DNA of 64,000 nt from Siminovitchia sp047228825 (GTDB taxonomy: Bacteria > Bacillota > Bacilli > Bacillales > Bacillaceae_C), in assembly GCF_047228825.1 (NCBI RefSeq), contig NZ_JBFEGN010000008.1, positions 1 to 64,000 of the forward strand. The letters are read 5' to 3'. The notes under the pieces were generated by a model, which saw only the letters and a program-made list of their open reading frames with translations, was not told where the DNA came from and searched no databases. Positions 17,141 through 25,541 of the stretch are shown piece by piece. The first letter of the stretch is position 1. Each line of letters opens with the position of its first letter. Position numbers and translations under genes: made by a program.

Positions 17141-18481
17141 TCACTGCTTCAAATGTTTATCAATAAAATTGGTTGCTGTCTCGCCTTTTTGAAAAGCAGG
17201 ATGGTCCGCAATTCGTTGCAAAAGCGGAATATTGGTTTTAATCCCTTCTACTTCATAGGCCGAAAGTGCCGCCTGCAGCCGCCCGATCGCTTCATCCCTG
17301 TCTTTTCCTTTCACAATCAGCTTGGCAATCATCGGGTCATAAAAAGGCGTTACATTTGATTTGTCATGTACACCGACATCGTTGCGGACGCCGGGACCAG
17401 CGGGCAATATCAATTTCGTTATTTTACCCGGAGAAGGGAAAAATGTTTTCGGATCCTCCGCATAAATTCTTGCTTCTATGGCATGACCCTTTGGATGGAT
17501 ATCTGACTGGGACATCGTTAACGAATAGTCGGCTGCAATTTTCAATTGCTCAGCAACCAAATCCAGCCCGGTGATTTCTTCTGTAATCGGATGTTCCACC
17601 TGCAGGCGGGTGTTCATTTCCAGAAAATAAAAGTTTTTGTCTTGATCTACTAAAAATTCAACCGTCCCGGCATTGGAATATCCTATGGCATGGGCTGCCT
17701 TGACAGCTGCTTCACCCATTTTCTTCCTTGTGTCATCATCTAAAAACGGAGAAGGGGCTTCCTCCAGCACTTTTTGGTGACGGCGCTGAATGGAGCATTC
17801 CCGCTCCCATAAATGAACGGTATTGCCGAGCTTATCGGCCAAAATTTGGATTTCAATATGGCGCGGATTTTCAATATATTTTTCCATATACATGGCACTG
17901 TCGCCAAAAAAATCCGCCGCCCGCTTTTGATTTCCGGCAAATGCTTTTCGCAGTTCATCGGCATTGCGGGCAATTTGCATACCGATCCCCCCGCCGCCGG
18001 CGGAAGCTTTTAACATGACCGGAAACCCGATTTCCTCGGCCGTCCGAACGGCTGCTTCTACATCAGCAAGCGAATGGGTAATGCCGGGAACAACCGGAAC
18101 ACCTGCTTCCTGCATGGCTTTTCTTGATTCAATTTTGCTGCCCATCCGGGAAATCACATCCGGAGAGGGGCCGATGAATACAAGGCCTTCTTCTTCACAT
18201 CGTTTGGCAAATTTACTGTTTTCGGAGAGAAAGCCATATCCCGGATGAATGGCATCCGCTGCGGATTTTGTCGCGGCATCCAAAATTTTTTCTGGGTTCA
18301 GGTAACTTTCAACCACTCTTGGGCCTCCCAAAAGGTAGGCTTCATCCGCCTTTTGAACGTGCGGCGCATCTGCATCCGCTTCAGAATATACTGCAACTGT
18401 TTGGATGCCTAACAGTTGGCAAGTCCGTATAATCCGAACAGCAATCTCACCCCGGTTTGCAATCAACACTTTTTGAAACAT
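17141..18481 (-). CDS. Biotin carboxylase subunit of acyl-CoA carboxylase
   Basis: 446 aa. Biotin carboxylase N domain at 1-110 (LIANRGEIAVRIIRTC), ATP-grasp domain with the glycine-rich lid KASAGGGGIGM and RRHQKVLEEAPSP, catalytic NFYFLEMNTRLQVEHPITE, and a C-terminal domain with GHAIEARIYAEDP. It carboxylates biotin on the carrier with ATP and bicarbonate. AccC, YngH and PccA cannot be told apart by eye, but placement in this operon makes it dedicated to the local carboxylase rather than fatty acid synthesis. Confidence 0.9.
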   Translation of the reverse strand: MFQKVLIANRGEIAVRIIRTCQLLGIQTVAVYSEADADAPHVQKADEAYLLGGPRVVESYLNPEKILDAATKSAADAIHPGYGFLSENSKFAKRCEEEGLVFIGPSPDVISRMGSKIESRKAMQEAGVPVVPGITHSLADVEAAVRTAEEIGFPVMLKASAGGGGIGMQIARNADELRKAFAGNQKRAADFFGDSAMYMEKYIENPRHIEIQILADKLGNTVHLWERECSIQRRHQKVLEEAPSPFLDDDTRKKMGEAAVKAAHAIGYSNAGTVEFLVDQDKNFYFLEMNTRLQVEHPITEEITGLDLVAEQLKIAADYSLTMSQSDIHPKGHAIEARIYAEDPKTFFPSPGKITKLILPAGPGVRNDVGVHDKSNVTPFYDPMIAKLIVKGKDRDEAIGRLQAALSAYEVEGIKTNIPLLQRIADHPAFQKGETATNFIDKHLKQ

Positions 18482-18501
18482 GACTGAACACCGCCTTCTC
18501 T

Positions 18502-19293
18502 TTACTTGTGAGTAAATGCAGGACTTCGTTTTTCAATAAAGGCTGATACCCCTTCTTTCACATCTTCCGTTTGAAATACTTGGCCGAAATATTTGGCTTC
18601 CAATGCCAATCCGCTTTCAAGAGATCCGTCCCGCCCTTCCGTGATTGCTTTTTTCATCAGCGACAGGGCGGGCATCGAGTATCCGGACATTTTTTTCGCC
18701 AGCTCCCGAGCTTTTTTTACAGCCTCACCTTGGGGAACAACGATATTGACAAGCCCAATCCGAAGGGCTTCACGGGCCGAAACGGGTTCCCCTGTAAACA
18801 TCAATTCTTTTGCTTTCCCTTCCCCGATAAGCCTTGGCAGCCGCTGCGTACCGCCTGCTCCCGGAAAAAGGCCCAGCATGATTTCCGGAAGCCCGATTTG
18901 GGCATGTTCTTCCGCTATGCGCATATCACAAGCAAGGGCCAGCTCGCAGCCTCCACCCAAAGCCAGACCGTTGATCGCCGCAATCGTCGGCTTCGAAAGC
19001 CGGTCAATCAAATCAAAGGGATACTGAAGCCATTTCGATTTTTCTTCGGCCAATTCCTCTCCTTTGCCGATCCAATCAGGGAATTCCTTAATATTGGCCC
19101 CCGCAACAAACGCTTTTTCACCGTTTCCTGTGATGATCACTGCCCTCACGTGCGGGTCACCTTCAATATCTTTCATCATATTGGTGAGTTGATTGACTAC
19201 TTCCCCGCTTAACGCGTTTACAGGCGGATGATCAATCTCTACGATTGCGACCCCTTCATTCTTCAAGACACGTACTACTTGATCTACATCCAC
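18502..19293 (-). CDS. Enoyl-CoA hydratase/isomerase (crotonase family)
   Basis: 263 aa from a GTG at 19293, placed behind GGGGGGAAG. An ATG at 19314 touching the ligase stop (TAATG) is the main alternative, and a longer frame reaches 19356. Crotonase features: AFVAGANIKEF (oxyanion hole), NGLALGGGCELALACD with the first catalytic Glu, and GLPEIMLGLFPGAGGTQRLPRLIG with the second. Both Glu present means a true hydratase. In the B. subtilis yng cluster the matching gene (yngF) is a methylglutaconyl-CoA hydratase, which would act on the carboxylase product; here that is inference. Confidence 0.85.
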   Translation of the reverse strand: MDVDQVVRVLKNEGVAIVEIDHPPVNALSGEVVNQLTNMMKDIEGDPHVRAVIITGNGEKAFVAGANIKEFPDWIGKGEELAEEKSKWLQYPFDLIDRLSKPTIAAINGLALGGGCELALACDMRIAEEHAQIGLPEIMLGLFPGAGGTQRLPRLIGEGKAKELMFTGEPVSAREALRIGLVNIVVPQGEAVKKARELAKKMSGYSMPALSLMKKAITEGRDGSLESGLALEAKYFGQVFQTEDVKEGVSAFIEKRSPAFTHK

Positions 19294-19313
19294 TATCTTC
19301 CCCCCCGTAAACA

Positions 19314-20891
19314 TTATTTTTTTCGAATCCGCCCGAGTGCTTTTTCCCTGTCCCATGCGTCCCCAATCCCTTCTTCCTTCAGCTTAAATTTTTGCACGCG
19401 CTCAGTGGCGGTTTTGGGAAAGGAATCGACATATTGAATGTAGCGCGGAACCATAAAGTATGCCATACGGTCTTCACACCACTTAATCAATTCAACATAC
19501 GGCAGGGTTTCACCTTCCCTTAAAATGACATATACCTTGACGTCTTCCTCCCCGATTTCGGACGGAACTCCGACAGCCGCCGATTCAAGCACCTTTGGAT
19601 GGGCATTAATCACTTTTTCAACTTCCCATGACGAAATGTTTTCACCTCTTCGCCTGATACACTGTTTTAAGCGGTCACAGAAATACATATAGCCTTCTTC
19701 ATCTTCGTACCCAAGGTCACCGGTTCGAAACCAGCCGTCGAGCAAGGCTTCCTCTGTTTTATCCGGCATTTTATAATACCCTTCCATAAACGCATGTTTC
19801 TGTAAGGAACGGATGAATATTTCTCCGATTTCCCCTATTTGCAAACGCTTACCATTTTCGTCGGCAATTTTGGCTTCAGCAAAAGGAAACGGCTTTCCGA
19901 TTGAAGGAATTCGTCCTTCATGAATAGGATTCGAGACGCAAAATCCAGTTGTTTCCGTCAGGCCGTAGCCTTCAACAATTTTTATTTTAAATCTTTCTTC
20001 AAATGGTTTCCAGAATTTTTCCGGCGTTGCAGCACACGCCGCAATGCGGGCGGGATTATCTTGATCGTTTTCTTGTTCGGGCTGTTTGCAAAGAATGGGA
20101 ATCATGGAGCCCAAAGCGTTGAAAATGGTCGCATGATGAAAGCGGACTTCATCCCAAAAGCGGGAAGCGCTGAATTTCTTGCTCAAAGCAATGGTCGCAT
20201 TGGCGTGAATTCCGCCCAACACGGTATGGGCTTGGGCATTAATATGAAATAAAGGCAAAGTGGTAAAAAGAATATCGTCCTTGCGTACGCCCACCATCCG
20301 CTCGGCAAATTCCTTTGCAGAATGGACATATGCTGCATGGCTCAACATGACCCCTTTGGGCGGCCCGGTTGTTCCCGATGTGTACAGAATGCTGTTGATC
20401 GCGGTTCCCGGAAAATCCAAAGAAGGCAGATTGCTTTCGGGATGTGTGATAACATCTTTGAGTTTCGTGTATTCTCCCCAATCGGGTAATTGCTTTTCTG
20501 TATGGATTATTATTTTTACATCCTTTGGCAATGAAGACAGACATGGCCTGATGCGATCCATATAGCTATCGTCCAATACGATCGCCTTGCATTCCGAATG
20601 CGATAAAATATACTGCAGGCCGTCCCCTTTTAAATGGACATTGATGGGTACAATAACGGCTCCTATGCATGTAAGCCCAAACCATACATCCATATATTCC
20701 GGGCTGTTATCGAGCATCACGCACACTTTGTCCTCCGTTTGAATGCCCAGCTCGGAAAACCCTCTCGCAGATTGCGCTGCGCGCCTATACAATCCTTCAT
20801 ACGTGATTCGCTGCTGTTCAAACTCGAGAAACACTTTTTCCGGTGTTTTTTCAATTCTCCGGACTAAAAACTGCGCCAAATTTTCAATCAT
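19314..20891 (-). CDS. AMP-forming acyl-CoA synthetase (ligase)
   Basis: 525 aa ANL-superfamily enzyme, first gene of the operon. ATP/AMP motif LYTSGTTGPPKGVMLSH around residue 175, YGLTETTG (A5), DGWFRTGDLGYEDEEGYM (A7/A8), and the C-terminal catalytic lysine in KTATERVQKFKLKEEG. It adenylates a carboxylic acid and joins it to CoA. The shape is reminiscent of CaiC-like and medium-chain ligases, but the acid is unknown; the linked SSS symporter probably supplies it. The ATG lies 49 bp after a -24/-12 promoter. Confidence 0.87.
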   Translation of the reverse strand: MIENLAQFLVRRIEKTPEKVFLEFEQQRITYEGLYRRAAQSARGFSELGIQTEDKVCVMLDNSPEYMDVWFGLTCIGAVIVPINVHLKGDGLQYILSHSECKAIVLDDSYMDRIRPCLSSLPKDVKIIIHTEKQLPDWGEYTKLKDVITHPESNLPSLDFPGTAINSILYTSGTTGPPKGVMLSHAAYVHSAKEFAERMVGVRKDDILFTTLPLFHINAQAHTVLGGIHANATIALSKKFSASRFWDEVRFHHATIFNALGSMIPILCKQPEQENDQDNPARIAACAATPEKFWKPFEERFKIKIVEGYGLTETTGFCVSNPIHEGRIPSIGKPFPFAEAKIADENGKRLQIGEIGEIFIRSLQKHAFMEGYYKMPDKTEEALLDGWFRTGDLGYEDEEGYMYFCDRLKQCIRRRGENISSWEVEKVINAHPKVLESAAVGVPSEIGEEDVKVYVILREGETLPYVELIKWCEDRMAYFMVPRYIQYVDSFPKTATERVQKFKLKEEGIGDAWDREKALGRIRKK

Positions 20892-20939
20892 CCAACGTCT
20901 TCTCCCCTTTCATGGATTTTTTGCACTTAAACTCTATAA

Positions 20940-20955
20940 CGCAAAAACCATGCCA
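20940..20955 (-). promoter_or_regulatory. Sigma-54 (-24/-12) promoter of the acyl-CoA ligase/carboxylase operon
   Basis: TGGCATGGTTTTTGCG on the minus strand fits TGGCACG-N4-TTGCA, with GG and GC exactly 10 bases apart. It is 49 bp upstream of the ligase start and lies between the operon and its probable activator. Confidence 0.85.
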
Positions 20956-20995
20956 TTCACTTTTTACGGACAGATCCGGGAAAAGCCGCATAAAT

Positions 20996-21035
20996 GTCGC
21001 AAAAATGATCTATTTAACCGTCTCAATTTTGCGAC
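20996..21035. promoter_or_regulatory. Candidate activator-binding site (UAS)
   Basis: Inverted repeat GTCGCAAAAATGA / TCAATTTTGCGAC (12 of 13 bases paired), arms 27 bp apart centre to centre, 40-80 bp upstream of the -24/-12 promoter. This is the expected place for the enhancer-binding protein encoded alongside. Confidence 0.55.
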
Positions 21036-21053
21036 TGGTTCGCAGCTTTGCAA

Positions 21054-21080
21054 CAAAAAAAGAGGCTTTTTAGCCCCTTC
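21054..21080 (-). terminator. Terminator after the sigma-54 activator gene
   Basis: GGGGCT-AAAA-AGCCTC stem (one mismatch) followed on the minus strand by TTTTTTTG. It overlaps the stop codon and separates the activator from the downstream operon, which explains why the operon has its own promoter. Confidence 0.7.
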
Positions 21081-22764
21081 ACTCATCCATTATTCCGTAC
21101 TTTTCGATTTTCCTGTAAAGACTTGCCCTGTGGATCCCCAATAGCTTTGCCGCCTTCTGTCTGTTTCCTTCCGTTTTTTCCAGCGCTTTTAAAATGGCTC
21201 TTTTTTCAGCTTCTTCCATTTGGTTTTTCAACGAAAAGATGCCATCTGTTTCCATCGAACTTCTTCTTTTTCTTAAATAAACAGGCAAATGATGCATTTG
21301 AATCAAACCGTCATTTTCAACGACGTTCATGGAACGTTCCAAAACATTTTCAAGCTCCCGGATGTTTCCCGGCCAATGATAGCTCAAAAATACCTGTTGA
21401 ACTGCGCCATTCATGGCAGTAACATTCACACCCATTTCTCCATTCAGCTTTTGCATAAGATGGCTTGCAATGGGAATAATGTCTTCCTTTCTTTCCCGCA
21501 ATGAGGGAATATCAAGCATAAAAACGTTCAGGCGATAATACAAATCATCCCGAAAGCTACCCTCGCGCGTCATTTCCCATAAGTCTTGATTCGTTGCAGC
21601 AATAATGCGGACATCAATTTTTTTGGATGTCGTTCCGCCAATTCGTTCAATTTCCTTCCTTTCCAGCGCTCTTAGAAGCTTTGCCTGCATATCAAGCGGC
21701 AAGTCACCTATTTCATCCAAAAACAATGTTCCGTTATTGGCCAGCTCAAATTTTCCCTGCTTCCCGGTTTTTTTTGCGCCGGTAAAAGCACCGCTTTCAT
21801 AACCGAACAATTCCGCTTCCAACAACTCTTTCGGAATTGCGGCACAGTTAACAGGGATAAACGGCCCGGCACTGCGCGGACTCGCAAGATGGATCGCGTG
21901 GGCAAACAATTCTTTTCCCGTTCCGGTTTCCCCCTTAATTAAAACCGTCGATCGGCTTCTCGCCACTTTTTGGGCATTGTTTTTTACTTCCCTGATTTTG
22001 GCGCTGTTTCCCACGATGCTTTGAAAGGAATATTTGGCTCCCCGAATCCGTTTCATCTCTTTTTCATAAAACGCAATTTTGGACTCCATTTCCTGAACCC
22101 TGTTCGCCAATGCTTTAAATTCGTCAACATCATGAAACATGATCTTTCCAATGGCTCCAGTAATTTTTCCGTTCTGAAAAATAGGGATTCGGGTCGCCAA
22201 TACCGTTTTTCCGCCAATTTTCATCAAATGTCCTATTTCTGTTTCACCCGTTTGAATGACGATATGCATTCTCGTGTTTTCAACGACCTCGGTACAATGT
22301 TTTCCAATGACGGAATTCGGGTCATCAATTCCGAGCAAGTTGGCATAGGAGCGGCTTAAAAAATTGACATTCCCTTTGTCATCCACGCCTAGAATACACT
22401 CGGACAGTTGGTTGAGAGCGTTTTCATATTTGTCGATCGTTTGCTGGAGCAATTGATCAGGCTGGTCGTCAATGATGATGAGCATTCCGGCTTCGTCGTG
22501 CCCATCATGCATGGGACATTGGTGTAAAAGAAGACGCTTCCCTTTCCTTGAAATATGGATATGATGTTCATTGTGCAGCTTCGTTTCCGGAATGATTGCT
22601 TCCAATTTTTGGCCGATCAGTTCATTCCTTCGTTTTTTAAAACATGTACCGGCCAAATCATTGCAGGCAATGATCGTTCTTGTTCGGTCCGTGATGAGCA
22701 TCGCGCGTTGCACATATCGAAGCAGGTGGTCAAATTCCAAGTGTAAAGCGAGGCGAGTATTCAT
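21079..22764 (-). CDS. Sigma-54-dependent transcriptional activator
   Basis: 561 aa from the ATG at 22764, 9 bases after AAAGGGAG; an ATG at 22773 is too close to that site. Two PAS-like sensor domains (about 10-115 and 120-230), then the AAA+ domain with Walker A GETGTGKE, the sigma-54 contact loop ESGAFTGAKK, Walker B GTLFLDEIGD, and a Fis-type helix-turn-helix GNRQKAAKLLGIHRASLYRK. It should drive the -24/-12 promoter at 20940-20955, sensing a ligand through the PAS domains. The gene points toward the operon it controls but is cut off from it by a terminator. Confidence 0.9.
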   Translation of the reverse strand: MNTRLALHLEFDHLLRYVQRAMLITDRTRTIIACNDLAGTCFKKRRNELIGQKLEAIIPETKLHNEHHIHISRKGKRLLLHQCPMHDGHDEAGMLIIIDDQPDQLLQQTIDKYENALNQLSECILGVDDKGNVNFLSRSYANLLGIDDPNSVIGKHCTEVVENTRMHIVIQTGETEIGHLMKIGGKTVLATRIPIFQNGKITGAIGKIMFHDVDEFKALANRVQEMESKIAFYEKEMKRIRGAKYSFQSIVGNSAKIREVKNNAQKVARSRSTVLIKGETGTGKELFAHAIHLASPRSAGPFIPVNCAAIPKELLEAELFGYESGAFTGAKKTGKQGKFELANNGTLFLDEIGDLPLDMQAKLLRALERKEIERIGGTTSKKIDVRIIAATNQDLWEMTREGSFRDDLYYRLNVFMLDIPSLRERKEDIIPIASHLMQKLNGEMGVNVTAMNGAVQQVFLSYHWPGNIRELENVLERSMNVVENDGLIQMHHLPVYLRKRRSSMETDGIFSLKNQMEEAEKRAILKALEKTEGNRQKAAKLLGIHRASLYRKIEKYGIMDE

Positions 22765-22853
22765 TTCAGCCATCTCCCTTTATTTGGTCCCCTTGATTTA
22801 CTTTCATTTTAACACTAATTTGAACGAACGGGGTTAAATGGATTTGTCAAACT

Positions 22854-23741
22854 TTATTTGGGATGACAGATCATAAAAACCTGTTCGAGCAGGGTGCCGC
22901 TGTCCGTATACATTTCTTTGAAGCCGGATGATTTCAAAATACGGATAAGGAGCTCGTTTGATTTTGGCAAATTGTAAACTACCCGGGGATAAGATTTCTC
23001 TCCGGAAAACACGTTTGCCAGCATGCTTTTGAGGATTCCCTCTCGATCGGATTGATTTTCGGCCGCAATACATTGAAAAAGAGTCACTGCGGCAAGGCTG
23101 CCATCTTCGGTATTTCTCTTTTGGTACAGGGCATACCCCACAGGTTCACCGTCTCGGTTTTTGGCAATGACCGCTTCCCCTTGGCGGATAAAATTCCAAC
23201 GCGTTTGCCATGGGACCTGCTCCTGATAGAACGGAAGGCAGGCAGCCCTTTTGGCCAATCCGTTCTCCAGTAAATACTCATTTTTTTCTTCCATTAAGAA
23301 TGTGTCTGTGCTCTTAAGAAACAGAAGGCGGTCTACCGTCTCATACCCAAAAGATTCGTAGAGCCGGATTGCATTTTCATTGACGCTGAACGCTTCCAGG
23401 CTGGCCCGTTCCACGTCTTCTTTTCTGTATATCTCCATCGTCGCTTCCATCAGCTTCTTTCCAATTCCCTGGCCCCGATGCAATGGTGACACACTGGTAC
23501 CTCCATTCCATGCCCACTTTGTCCCGTTGAATGTTTGGATCGCATTCAGAATGACACCAACCGGCTGCCCATCGTCATAGGCAACGAAAGAAAACCGCGG
23601 TGAAATTTGGTCATTCCCAAACCGGAAAGCCAGCTGATCGACTGGCATCCTCAAATTGGAATAATAATCTGAAAACCCCTTGTTCCATGCTTCAGCCGCA
23701 TCTGTCAAGGGACATTCGCTCAAAGCCTTAACTTCAATCAT
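22854..23741 (-). CDS. GNAT family N-acetyltransferase
   Basis: 295 aa. The N-terminal half is a GNAT domain with the acetyl-CoA loop HRGQGIGKKLM and the following ASLEAFSVNENAIRLYESFGYE. The second half has weaker GNAT-like features (GEPVGYALYQKR). This two-domain layout is common in Bacillus. Substrate unknown. It lies alone between the activator and the WYL regulator, with GGAGG before the ATG. Confidence 0.8.
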   Translation of the reverse strand: MIEVKALSECPLTDAAEAWNKGFSDYYSNLRMPVDQLAFRFGNDQISPRFSFVAYDDGQPVGVILNAIQTFNGTKWAWNGGTSVSPLHRGQGIGKKLMEATMEIYRKEDVERASLEAFSVNENAIRLYESFGYETVDRLLFLKSTDTFLMEEKNEYLLENGLAKRAACLPFYQEQVPWQTRWNFIRQGEAVIAKNRDGEPVGYALYQKRNTEDGSLAAVTLFQCIAAENQSDREGILKSMLANVFSGEKSYPRVVYNLPKSNELLIRILKSSGFKEMYTDSGTLLEQVFMICHPK

Positions 23742-23779
23742 GGGGTAGCCTCCTAGAATTTGATTTTTTGTATATCTTC

Positions 23780-24727
23780 CTATTGATACATCCTCAAAAC
23801 AGCCAGCGCCTCGGCCGCTACTTTTTCACGGAGTTCCGCCGGTTCAAGTGCTTTCATAAGCGCACCATAACCAAGAATGATTTCACAGGCCGATTCGACT
23901 GTGTTGAATTCGACATCGGCTTCGATCCAGCCACTGTTCACCGTGTCAGTGGTGTGAATTTTCATATATGGCTGTTTTGAAAGGCGGTCGTGCACCGTTT
24001 CGCAAAAGCTGATTCGGGCCGGGTAGCGGGGAAGCTGCGCTTTGAACTGCTTCGTGGATTGTTCCCAATATCCGGCCAAATCAAAGTGATCCGGCCGTCG
24101 GAATGATTCCGCTGTGATCCGGGCACGCTCGATACGCGAGATGCGGTATGTACGCAGCTCACCATCCGCCGCAGCAGCCAGATACCAGATACTCCCTTTG
24201 GCCACAAGCCCCAACGGCTCGACAATACGCTCATAAATCTTTTCATCTCGCCGGTACACCATTTCCAGCTTTCTTTCCTGCCAGACGGCTTCCTGGACTG
24301 TTGAAAGGCATGGAAGCAATTCCTGCCTTTGATGCCAGCCGGCACCATCAATATGGATGCGTTCCTGGAGCTTTTTTGTCTCGTGATGCATGCTTCCCGG
24401 GATCGCCGCCAACAATTTTTGAAAGGCGGACTCAAAGGAATTCTCCAATCCCAAATCGCCAAGCAATGATGAAGAATGGGCAAGCAGCAGCGTTTGCATT
24501 TCTTCCGTCTTCATGCCGGTCAGGTTCGTTCGATAACCATCCGCAAGCGACCAGCCGCCATTCGTTCCACGTTCGGCATATACCGGTACGCCTGCGGTGC
24601 TTAACGCTTCCATATCGCGATGGATCGTCCGTTCTGACACTTCCAGTTTTTCCGCCAATTCTTTCGCCGTCATTTTCCCGTTGTTTTGCAGCAACAGCAA
24701 AATGGCGATCAATCGGTCAGCCCTCAT
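23780..24727 (-). CDS. YafY/WYL-domain transcriptional regulator
   Basis: 315 aa starting at the ATG preceded by GGGAGG; a longer frame from 24742 would start inside the ribosome binding site. The N-terminal HTH_11 domain (about 1-60) contains MTAKELAEKLEVSERTIHRDMEAL. The WYL domain in the middle contains EPLGLVAKGSIWYLAA and RTYRISRI, and a C-terminal WCX-like extension follows. Such regulators usually sense nucleic acid or small ligands and often act on neighbouring or divergent genes; the divergent neighbour here is a broken SDR gene, so it may have lost its target. Confidence 0.83.
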   Translation of the reverse strand: MRADRLIAILLLLQNNGKMTAKELAEKLEVSERTIHRDMEALSTAGVPVYAERGTNGGWSLADGYRTNLTGMKTEEMQTLLLAHSSSLLGDLGLENSFESAFQKLLAAIPGSMHHETKKLQERIHIDGAGWHQRQELLPCLSTVQEAVWQERKLEMVYRRDEKIYERIVEPLGLVAKGSIWYLAAAADGELRTYRISRIERARITAESFRRPDHFDLAGYWEQSTKQFKAQLPRYPARISFCETVHDRLSKQPYMKIHTTDTVNSGWIEADVEFNTVESACEIILGYGALMKALEPAELREKVAAEALAVLRMYQ

Positions 24728-24824
24728 CGAAATCCCTCCCATCCTCTTTATTTTATCAATATGAAAACAGATGTCATCTTTAGCTGTCTATAATAAAAAA
24801 GAAACCGGAAAGGTGGATGTTTGG

Positions 24825-24977
24825 ATGAAACCTTTGCAAGAAAAAATTGCGGTCGTCGCCGGAGCAACCCGCGGTGTCGGACGGGCCATTGCAGTTTCAC
24901 TCGGGGAGGCTGGTGCAACAGTCTACTGTACAGGCCGAAGCACGCGTGAAAAGCTTTCCGACATGATTTTATTGTAA
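24825..24977 (+). pseudogene. Truncated short-chain dehydrogenase/reductase
   Basis: Only 50 codons of an SDR remain: MKPLQEKIAVVAGATRG with the cofactor loop AGATRGVGRAIA and the NADP-type segment VYCTGRST. A normal SDR is about 250-300 aa with a YxxxK catalytic motif, which is absent. The frame ends at a stop directly before the tandem repeat at 24990, suggesting deletion or recombination there. Good ribosome binding site GGAAAGGTGG. Confidence 0.7.
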
Positions 24978-24989
24978 TTTTTGTTTACG

Positions 24990-25131
24990 ATCGTATTTTC
25001 AATTCGGATCCTATTTACCTTGTTCCCGGATCGTATTCACTTTACTTACGATCGTATTACCTTCATTCCGGATCGCATTTACCTTGTTTACGATTGTATT
25101 TCTTTGTACCGCTCCTATTTCATCTTGACAG
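24990..25131. repeat. Degenerate ~21-bp tandem repeat, about seven units
   Basis: Units of 19-22 bases built on CGGATCGTATTTACCTTGTT alternate with the variant CGATCGTATT. Every unit keeps the ATCGTATT-like core, with drift at the ends (CCTATT, GCATT, TTGTATT). The array abuts the truncated SDR gene. There are no unique spacers of constant length, so it is not a CRISPR array. Confidence 0.65.
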
Positions 25132-25311
25132 TGGAAAACTTCTTTTTCGGCGGGAAGTTAAAATAGCCTCCCAAACGATGTAATGTCAGTCCGCTCGCAA
25201 CACCCTCTGTTGTCTGTTACCCACAAGATAAAGCCGGAAAGATTGTCACTAGCCGACATTGTCGAATGAAATTGATTCATAATACGATAAACTCATAGGC
25301 AAAAACAATAA

Positions 25312-25350
25312 GCTGTGATTGAATTAGAAGCAATCACAACAAATTTTTTC
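25312..25350 (+). terminator. Terminator in the 25.0-25.5 kb gap
   Basis: TGTGATTG / CAATCACA stem with a 9-base loop, followed by AACAAATTTTTTC. No intact gene ends before it, so it is probably a leftover of a lost transcription unit. The rest of 25132-25372 holds nothing recognisable. Confidence 0.6.
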
Positions 25351-25372
25351 TTGTATCTGCCAAATAAAATTT

Positions 25373-25495
25373 GAATCGGCCGTTTTTGCGGCCTGTCAAA
25401 GGGCATACAAAGAAGCGCCGGAAGTTGCCTATCCTGCTAAAGAAGACGCTGACAATAAGACGGTTGGCGGAACGGCCGGCAAAAAGGGTGGTTAA
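25373..25495 (+). pseudogene. C-terminal remnant of an unidentified protein
   Basis: An open stretch reading ESAVFAACQRAYKEAPEVAY, then PAKEDADNKTVGGTAGKKGG and a stop, with no start codon or ribosome binding site. Composition is protein-like (GC-rich third positions, unlike the AT-rich flank). I cannot name the family. It ends 46 bp before rocA and may be the tail of a deleted upstream gene. Confidence 0.3.
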
Positions 25496-25541
25496 AAGTT
25501 AATCATTTCCTTCATAAAAATATAAAAAGGAGCTGTAGTGT

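Noticed and set aside
24990..25131. CRISPR-like array
   Set aside because: Units of 19-22 bases follow each other directly without unique spacers, and no cas genes are present.
24981..25166. 61-aa ORF with repeated DRI motifs
   Set aside because: It is the translation of the tandem DNA repeat; no ribosome binding site and no homologous character.
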